From contig CBFDBC010000059.1 in NCBI GenBank assembly GCA_965602945.1, positions 1-16,693 on the forward strand: DNA of 16,693 nt. The letters are read 5' to 3'. Position numbers and translations under genes: made by a program. Every line of letters begins with the position of its first letter. The stretch's first letter is position 1. Positions 11,174 through 16,693 of the stretch are shown here, one piece after another. The notes under the pieces are model-generated. The model was not told the DNA's origin and made no database searches. It saw nothing but the letters and a program-made list of their open reading frames with translations. The stretch is from JAUXEH01 sp965602945. Its GTDB lineage: Bacteria; Acidobacteriota; Aminicenantia; Aminicenantales; Aminicenantaceae.

Positions 11174-13966
11174 ATGTTTTTCCTCCCGGTATCCCGGCTG
11201 ACAGGAGGGAGGGGGTTCAAGAACGCAGCGAGGAAAACGCTTGTCTCACTGCTAGCGATCATCCTGGTCCTTTCCCAGGGAGCCCGGCTGCTATCCGCAG
11301 CAAGCCTGGATTCAGGTGTGATGCACGGAGTCGTAAGGACCATCCACAGGGCACCCCTGGCGGATGTGGAGATGGTCCTGGTCGGGCCCGGCCCCGATGG
11401 CGGGGAACGCTGCGCGGCCACGGATGAACTGGGGCGCTACCGTTTCATCCGCCTGGAACCGGGAACCTACGCGCTGGGGGCAAAAAAGGGCGGCTATGTG
11501 GCGCAGATCCGTCAGGGATGCCGTGTTTCCGGAAATGCTCCCTTTGAGGTGGATATATTCCTTTCACAGGGTGGCGTGGAAGAAGGGCTGGTTCCCACGG
11601 AGTCTGAGATAATCGATCTGGGGGGAACCGGATCGATGCTTACGGTGATGCCGCACGAATACCTGAGTTTCGTTCCTTCGGGGCGGCATCTCGCGGGGCA
11701 GCTGTCGCAAGCAGTCGGTATCCGCTCAGAATCCGCGTTCGGAGCATCGGAAATCCTGGCCCAGAGCTTCCGACTGGAGGGATTTTCACTGGACAGTCCG
11801 GAGACGGGAGCGCTGGCCGTCAACCTGGACTATGATGCCCTTGAAGAGATCACGGTTTCCGGCCCGGGAGTGCCGGCCGAGTCAGGGGAGTTCAGCGGAG
11901 CGGTGGTGGATGTGAGGACACGATCCGGAGCTCGAGAAATCGGGGGCCTGTTCACTCTGTTCATGCAGCTGCCGGAGTGGCACAACCCCAACAGCGTGGA
12001 CCCAGAGGTCGTACAAAATCGGTTCGAAGAGGCGTATGGGGCGCATTTCAGCCTGGGCGGGCCGCTGGTCACGGACCGGCTCTGGTTTTTCACGGCGGGG
12101 CGGGCCGGTTATTGGAAAGAGTTCATCGATGATTGGCCTCCGGAGTATTCAGAATGGGGAAATGCGTGGAACTTCTTGGGGAAAGTCACGTGGGCGGTGA
12201 GCTCTAGCCACAGATTGTCGGCTTTGGTGGAGTGGGACCGTGACCAGGTGGACAATGTCGAGGCCGGCCCTTTCACGGCCCCGGAAGCCGTCCCCTTTCA
12301 GTGGGTCAACCATGGTCTGTTCGGCGTGACCTGGGAAGGCCGTTTGTCCCCGCGAACCCAGCTTGAGCTCAGGTTGGGGGCGTACTTCCAGCGTGGCCGG
12401 CTGGATCCCCAGTCCGAAGATCCTCCCCACCTCGATCTGGGGACCGGAATCCTTTCCGGCAATTCCCTGGAATTCTGGGAATATCCGCAGGAGCGCTATT
12501 CCCTGAACGCCTCCCTGAACCATTGGATCGAAAGCCGGGCCTTGGGACGACACGGGCTGAAAGCGGGACTGGAGGGGGAAATAGCGCCCCTGCGTGACTA
12601 TCGGGGCATCCCGGGTGACCATCTGTTTTTGGACATTTTTGGGGACCCCAATATTTTGATCGCCTGGGGCGGCTATGACCGGAGGCCTGAGACCCGGAGG
12701 CTTTCCCTCTTCCTGCAGGAGTCCTGGACGCTGCCGGGAAACCGGATCGTGCTCGATGCGGGCATCCGGCTCAGTCATGTGCGGGGCTACCTGGAGAGCT
12801 TCGAAGGAGCCGCATTCGCACCCCGGACCGGCATTGCTCCCCGTCTTGGCTTTGTCTGGGACCTGGGGGGTGACCACCGCACACTCCTCAAGGGACATTA
12901 CGGGAAATACTTTCACGGGGCCAGAGCGGCCTTATACATGAACCTGGAGGCGGAGGAACTTTACCAGGAGTATTTCTGGGACGACGGGGAATGGGTCCTC
13001 TATTTCGAAGACCCCTGGGAAGAATACATCATAGATCCAAACCTGCGCATGCCGTTCATGCGGCAGTACGTCCTCGGCCTGAAGCGAGAATTATCCCCTG
13101 ACTTGACGGCTGAGGTTGCGTACATCGAACGGACACATAGGGATTTCATCGATCGTGTGAACCTGAGTGGGGACTGGATCGAGACCCGGTTTACCGATGA
13201 AGTGACTGGAGAGACCTTTCCCGTCTTCGAACGGCTGAATCCGGGAGAGAATCGGTTCCTCCAGACAAATCCCAGCGTGGATGAGGATTATTCCGGCGAA
13301 TGGGGAGCAGCTTACCCCGGGATCGTGTCCTTTACGCCCATTCGCAGGTACAGGGGGCTGGCTTTATCCCTGAATAAGAGATTCTCCCGGGGCTGGCAGC
13401 TGCACGCCTCCTATGTGTACAGCCGCTCATGGGGCTCGGATGACAACATATGGGGGGAGTATTCCGAGGCCCGGACGAGCGGCCTGGGTGCCTCCCTCCT
13501 CTTCAGCAACCCGAATTACCAGATCAATGCGGCCGGCCGCCTGACCATCGATCCTACGCATGCCCTGAAAATCAGCGGATCTTATCAGATCCCCGGTGTC
13601 GATGTTGTCCTGGGACTATTCTATTCTTTTGCCAGTGGAGAGACGTACAGCCGCCACATCTGGGTCCCGGATGGCATCGATCCCGATCCCGTGTCGAATT
13701 TTCACGAATTCGTCTATATCCTGGGTGAAGAACGGGGGGCATTCCGTTATCCTTCCCAGCACAACCTGGATCTCAGGCTGGAAAAATTCTTCAGCAGATC
13801 CCGGTTCAGGCTGGGGTTCATGGTGGACATATTCAATGTGTTCAACTCCGGCGTCCCCACCTGGGTACAGACACAGATCAATCCCTGGACCGAGTATGGA
13901 TTCGGACAGGTGTTGGGGATCCGCTTCCCCAGATCATACCGCGTAGGCTTCCGCTTCGGCTTCTGA
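11174..13966 (+). CDS. Oar-like TonB-dependent outer-membrane receptor with N-terminal regulatory-like domain
   Basis: 930 residues from the ATG at 11174, chosen because a perfect TATAAT ends 6 nt before it; the frame is open back to 11111. It has a long signal peptide (positive stretch, then a hydrophobic core ending GARLLSA, about residue 42). A carboxypeptidase-regulatory-like beta-sandwich follows (about 45-125; GVVRTIHRAPLADVEMVL, TDELGRYRFIRLEPGTY), then a plug-like region (about 150-260, with SGEFSGAVVDVRTRSG) and a barrel of alternating aromatic/polar strands to the C-terminal FRFGF, ending in Phe as outer-membrane barrels do. This matches Oar/SusC-like receptors common in Acidobacteriota and Bacteroidota. 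No clear TonB box is seen, and no SusD partner. It lies 98 nt after the CBM9-hydrolase genes on the same strand, suggesting uptake of the product they bind or release; the substrate is unknown. A small CCGGA/TCCGG inverted repeat (13968-13986) follows the stop. Confidence 0.5.
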   Translation: MFFLPVSRLTGGRGFKNAARKTLVSLLAIILVLSQGARLLSAASLDSGVMHGVVRTIHRAPLADVEMVLVGPGPDGGERCAATDELGRYRFIRLEPGTYALGAKKGGYVAQIRQGCRVSGNAPFEVDIFLSQGGVEEGLVPTESEIIDLGGTGSMLTVMPHEYLSFVPSGRHLAGQLSQAVGIRSESAFGASEILAQSFRLEGFSLDSPETGALAVNLDYDALEEITVSGPGVPAESGEFSGAVVDVRTRSGAREIGGLFTLFMQLPEWHNPNSVDPEVVQNRFEEAYGAHFSLGGPLVTDRLWFFTAGRAGYWKEFIDDWPPEYSEWGNAWNFLGKVTWAVSSSHRLSALVEWDRDQVDNVEAGPFTAPEAVPFQWVNHGLFGVTWEGRLSPRTQLELRLGAYFQRGRLDPQSEDPPHLDLGTGILSGNSLEFWEYPQERYSLNASLNHWIESRALGRHGLKAGLEGEIAPLRDYRGIPGDHLFLDIFGDPNILIAWGGYDRRPETRRLSLFLQESWTLPGNRIVLDAGIRLSHVRGYLESFEGAAFAPRTGIAPRLGFVWDLGGDHRTLLKGHYGKYFHGARAALYMNLEAEELYQEYFWDDGEWVLYFEDPWEEYIIDPNLRMPFMRQYVLGLKRELSPDLTAEVAYIERTHRDFIDRVNLSGDWIETRFTDEVTGETFPVFERLNPGENRFLQTNPSVDEDYSGEWGAAYPGIVSFTPIRRYRGLALSLNKRFSRGWQLHASYVYSRSWGSDDNIWGEYSEARTSGLGASLLFSNPNYQINAAGRLTIDPTHALKISGSYQIPGVDVVLGLFYSFASGETYSRHIWVPDGIDPDPVSNFHEFVYILGEERGAFRYPSQHNLDLRLEKFFSRSRFRLGFMVDIFNVFNSGVPTWVQTQINPWTEYGFGQVLGIRFPRSYRVGFRFGF

Positions 13967-13994
13967 TCCGGATTTCCGGGCTCCGGTCCTTCCC

Positions 13995-14642
13995 TCATAC
14001 CTCCCGGCTGGCGCGGACATGGTGGGCAAAGCCCATGAGCCCCAGGTACACCAGCAGGAGGAGAGGAATGAGCACGAACCAGTTGAGGCCGCGTATCCAG
14101 CCCAGGAGGTTCTCGATCACGACATCCATGCGGCCCCGGTTGGTTTTCAGGAACAGCATGGGCACAAGGCCCAGGGCCGTGATGAAGCTCAGGACGATGA
14201 CCATGAATTTGGTATAGCCGATGCCGAATATCCCGATGTAAAGCACTCCGGCCATCAGCAGCGCGGCCGAGGCCATCAAGAGGAAATAGGAGCGCACCAG
14301 CAGCATGTCCTGTGCCGGGGCGGAAAAGGTGGAAAACAGAAGCAGGAGGGAGATGAGGAGTGCGGCGTTCGCGGCTGCGGGAAGCAGGAACTTGGCCGCG
14401 GTGATCTCGAGGCTGCTGACCGGCAGCGCGGACAGGATGGCATAACCCCGGTGCTTCTCCTCATACTGCTCTGACATCATCAGGGTACCGAAGGGATACA
14501 TGAAGAGCACGAACCCGCCCATCAGCGTGAATAAGACGTTGAGTTCGCCGCCGAGCAGGAAGCGGATCCCTGTCAGGAGCACGATCACGAATATATAGTA
14601 CACGAGAAATGTCGGATAGCTTCGTTTCAGGATGTGTGTCAT
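13995..14642 (-). CDS. ABC-2 type permease, last gene of the exporter operon
   Basis: 215 residues from the ATG at 14642, which overlaps the ATPase stop as ATGA, fixing the start (the frame is open further upstream only inside the ATPase gene). Six hydrophobic helices (about 11-30, 35-55, 83-103, 115-137, 142-165, 190-208). After helix 2 comes a cytoplasmic loop with EQYEEKHRGY then LSALPVSSLEITAAKF, the same pattern as in the two other permeases of this operon (LPxxxxxIxxAKF), so the three are paralogues. It forms half of the membrane channel served by the ATPase. Substrate unknown. Confidence 0.5.
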   Translation of the reverse strand: MTHILKRSYPTFLVYYIFVIVLLTGIRFLLGGELNVLFTLMGGFVLFMYPFGTLMMSEQYEEKHRGYAILSALPVSSLEITAAKFLLPAAANAALLISLLLLFSTFSAPAQDMLLVRSYFLLMASAALLMAGVLYIGIFGIGYTKFMVIVLSFITALGLVPMLFLKTNRGRMDVVIENLLGWIRGLNWFVLIPLLLLVYLGLMGFAHHVRASREV

Positions 14643-15517
14643 GCGTCGTCTCCTTTGACACAAGAGATCAGGATGTCGTCCAGGTTGAGGTTTTCGACCT
14701 TGATGGTCTGGCGTTCCAGCCCCGGGGTCAATTTCGGTTTCAGGGACGGGAAATCGTCCGTGATCCCCGAGGTGCCGAAAACCTGTTCTTTGCGGTCCCT
14801 GAGGGAATGGGCGATGCCTTCTTTCAGCTCGCCCGCTTGATAGTGGATCCGCTTCCATTTGGCGAGGAGGTCATCCTTGCCCTCAGCCAGCGCCACTTTC
14901 CCGTCGATCAGGAACACGATAAGGTCGGCGATGCGCGTGATGTCGTCCGTGATGTGGGATGAGATGATGACGGATCGCCCCTGACTTTTACTGAGTTGGC
15001 GGAGCCTTTCCAGCACGTCCCGCCGGACCACGGGATCGAGGCCCGCGGTGGGTTCGTCCAGTATAAGGAGCTCCGGCCGGTGGGACAGCGCCAGGGCGAG
15101 CGAGAGCTTGACTTTCATGCCCTTGGACAACTGACCGGTCTTTTTGGTGCGGCTGATGCCGAAATCCGTCAGCAGCTTCTCGAAGTGGTTGAGGTCCCAG
15201 TTCCGGTAGAAGCCGGATATCCATTTCCCCATCCAGGAGACGGTCTTGTCCCCGTACAAATACGGTTCTTCCCCCACATAGCCGACCCGGCGCTTGATCT
15301 CTTTCGCGTGTTTGCGGTGATCCAGATCGAAGATCCGTATCCGGCCGCTGTCGGCTTGGATCATATCCATCATGATTCTCAACGTGGTCGTCTTGCCGGC
15401 TCCGTTGGGCCCGATGAGGCCCAGGATGTAGCCCTGCGGGAGCTCCATCGATACGGTGTCCAGATGGAACTTCTTATAGGATTTATTCAGGTCAACTATC
15501 TCGACGGCTTTGCTCAT
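14639..15517 (-). CDS. ABC exporter ATP-binding subunit (YtrB/BcrA-like)
   Basis: 292 residues with all ATPase motifs: Walker A GPNGAGKTT (36-44), signature LSKGM (130-134, K in place of the usual G of LSGG), Walker B LLILDEP (150-156) with catalytic E155, D-loop AGLDP and H188 in SSHITDD. The usual Q-loop glutamine is replaced by Glu (GYVGEEP, 79-85), which is common in YtrB/BcrA-like exporters of the ABC-2 type. About 80 C-terminal residues beyond the core form an extra domain typical of such subunits. AAGGAG lies about 7 nt before the ATG. It is placed between permeases, with 58 nt behind the upstream one and an ATGA overlap with the downstream one. Likely substrates for the family are peptides or antibiotics, but nothing here shows which. 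Confidence 0.5.
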   Translation of the reverse strand: MSKAVEIVDLNKSYKKFHLDTVSMELPQGYILGLIGPNGAGKTTTLRIMMDMIQADSGRIRIFDLDHRKHAKEIKRRVGYVGEEPYLYGDKTVSWMGKWISGFYRNWDLNHFEKLLTDFGISRTKKTGQLSKGMKVKLSLALALSHRPELLILDEPTAGLDPVVRRDVLERLRQLSKSQGRSVIISSHITDDITRIADLIVFLIDGKVALAEGKDDLLAKWKRIHYQAGELKEGIAHSLRDRKEQVFGTSGITDDFPSLKPKLTPGLERQTIKVENLNLDDILISCVKGDDA

Positions 15518-15575
15518 GCCGGTTCTCCTTGTGTGTTTTCATTTTCCGTGTATTTTTGTGTCTCATGAATTTAAC

Positions 15576-16241
15576 CTATTCCCAGATTTTCCGGTTTTCC
15601 CTGCACCGGATGGCCAGTGCCAGCGTGCCCAGGAATAGCAGCACGCACACACCCAATGTGATCGCCGGGTTGAACCGGGTGATGGACAGGATGATCTCGC
15701 CGCTGTTCCTGCCGAAGCGCTCCCTGAGAATGATCTGGACCAATAGGGGAGAGACGACCATGAGGAACCATAGGGCCACCGCGAACCTTACGAAGCGCTG
15801 ATAACCGAAACGGAAAAATCCCAGATAGTACAGCCCGGCCAGGACCAGGCACACGCTTGAGATGTGAATGAGGCTCGCGCGGCCCGCGGCGATGAATTCA
15901 GGGTCATCGAAACTCAAGGCATACCAGATCAGGTGTGCGGCCACGTAGACCGCAACCGACAGGAATACCAGGGCGAACTTGGCGCCTACGATCTGCCGGC
16001 TCCGTATCGGAAGTGTGCTGAGGAAGGCGTTTGCGTTGGATTTGTTCTCTAGCTGTTCCTGGGCCCATACGGAACCCAGGATGAGCCAGATCATGTAGGT
16101 ATTGAGGAAGAACACGAAGCTGAGGTCCAGGGGATTCTCGCTGAACATCCTGTCGCGATTGATCAGGGGGAAGAAAATGGCGTAGTACAGGCCCTGGTAT
16201 AAAAGGAACATAAAGGAGTTTTTTTGTATCAGGCGCAGCAT
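15576..16241 (-). CDS. ABC-2 type permease, middle paralogue
   Basis: 221 residues with six hydrophobic helices. The cytoplasmic loop has EQLENKSNANAFLSTLP followed by IRSRQIVGAKF, parallel to the other two permeases. GAGGTGA about 5 nt upstream supports the ATG at 16241; the upstream permease stops 3 nt before it, so the two are tightly coupled. The C-terminus is short and charged (RCRENRKIWE). It probably forms a heterodimer with one of the other permeases, driven by the single ATPase. Confidence 0.5.
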   Translation of the reverse strand: MLRLIQKNSFMFLLYQGLYYAIFFPLINRDRMFSENPLDLSFVFFLNTYMIWLILGSVWAQEQLENKSNANAFLSTLPIRSRQIVGAKFALVFLSVAVYVAAHLIWYALSFDDPEFIAAGRASLIHISSVCLVLAGLYYLGFFRFGYQRFVRFAVALWFLMVVSPLLVQIILRERFGRNSGEIILSITRFNPAITLGVCVLLFLGTLALAIRCRENRKIWE

Positions 16242-16244
16242 GTT

Positions 16245-16693
16245 TCACCTCAAGTCCGTTCCCCGGAGTTTCATGCGGGCGGCCAGAGGGAGAAGACCCC
16301 AGAATACGGCCGTGCCGATCAGGCAGACCACGATCCAGTTCAACCCGATGACAAAACGCAGGACATCGTCGATCGAAAGCCCCAGGGGAGGGAAGATGAA
16401 CTCGCGAATAGCTATCGGTGAAAGGAAAAGGAGCAGCCAGAGGCCCAACAGCACCTTCCCGAACCTGAGGAAACCGAAGCGGTAGATGCCGACGTAGGCG
16501 AGCCCGGCCACGACCAGGCACAGGCTGCTCAGCACCGCCATGTAGGCCCAGCTGGCAGCGGCCAGCACCGCGTTGCCCGTCAAGATCCGGAGCATAAAAC
16601 TCTGGTAAATGACGAACACAGCGGTGTTCACGTAAACCAGCACGAACTTAGCCCCTATGATCTTTTGCCCGCTCAGGGGAAGCGTCTGCAGGA
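16245..16693 (-). CDS. ABC-2 type permease, first paralogue, 5' end beyond window
   Basis: The frame is open to the window edge (149 complete codons plus the stop visible), so this is the C-terminal two thirds of a permease. The first visible residues, LQTLPLSGQKIIGAKF, correspond to the loop after helix 2 of the two downstream permeases, followed by four hydrophobic helices. The internal GTG at 16643 is not a plausible start because this conserved loop would be lost. It stops 3 nt before the next permease. Any regulator or promoter of this operon lies to the right of the window. Confidence 0.5.
   Translation of the reverse strand, partial: LQTLPLSGQKIIGAKFVLVYVNTAVFVIYQSFMLRILTGNAVLAAASWAYMAVLSSLCLVVAGLAYVGIYRFGFLRFGKVLLGLWLLLFLSPIAIREFIFPPLGLSIDDVLRFVIGLNWIVVCLIGTAVFWGLLPLAARMKLRGTDLR

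Noticed and set aside
12149..12916. 255-codon open frame opposite the TonB receptor
   Set aside because: Shadow of the barrel region; no domain and no start signal.

Overview
This 16.7 kb window is G+C-rich chromosomal DNA from a Gram-negative bacterium. The evidence is a TonB-dependent outer-membrane receptor with an N-terminal carboxypeptidase-regulatory-like domain, an HflK-type SPFH protein and signal peptides of Gram-negative type. The Oar-like receptor, a secreted CBM9 protein, a PceC/NosR-like membrane flavoprotein and a CoA-acylating aldehyde dehydrogenase together suggest an anaerobic or facultative heterotroph. Acidobacteriota (Aminicenantes-like) is my best guess, but this is inference; a deltaproteobacterial-type lineage is possible. 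I see no phage, insertion sequence, CRISPR array or rRNA. No gene-free stretch exceeds 300 bases; the longest is 6007..6204.

Layout. 1..2086 (minus): threonine synthase upstream of a frameshifted hflK cut by the window edge. 2087..2225: divergent promoter region. 2226..2788 (plus): tadA followed 6 nt later by tRNA-Ser(CGA). 2890..4434 (plus): an unknown polytopic membrane protein, then a family-2 ThiF with a fused ThiS-like N-terminus. 4409..6006 (minus): a MATE/ANKH-like transporter translationally coupled (ATGA) to a MoaD/ThiS-like carrier, whose 3' end overlaps thiF tail to tail by 26 bp. 6205..8938 (minus): a probable operon of a PceC/NosR-like FMN protein, a 29-residue membrane peptide coupled by ATGA, and a CoA-acylating aldehyde dehydrogenase. 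9084..13966 (plus): a secreted CBM9 protein and an alpha/beta-hydrolase, apparently one gene broken by a single in-frame TAA, then an Oar-like TonB-dependent receptor. 13995..16693 (minus): an ABC exporter with one ATPase and three paralogous permeases, the first cut by the window edge.

How the genes may work together. The CBM9-hydrolase protein and the receptor look like an outer-surface unit for binding and cleaving an esterified polymer and importing the product. The membrane flavoprotein, small peptide and aldehyde dehydrogenase look like a redox unit joining acyl-CoA/aldehyde chemistry to the membrane. The ThiF and the separate MoaD-like carrier could be an E1/ubiquitin-like pair, but they lie on opposite strands and no thiG, thiH, moaE or tungsten/molybdenum enzyme is visible.

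Two genes (hflK; CBM9-hydrolase) carry lesions that are either real decay or assembly error. Several genes (the receptor most clearly, also thrC, tadA, the flavoprotein and perhaps the transporter) have sigma70-like -10 boxes only 6-14 nt before the start codon, which predicts leaderless or near-leaderless mRNAs. Others (hflK, the 2890 gene, the CBM9 gene, the ABC genes) have ordinary Shine-Dalgarno sites.
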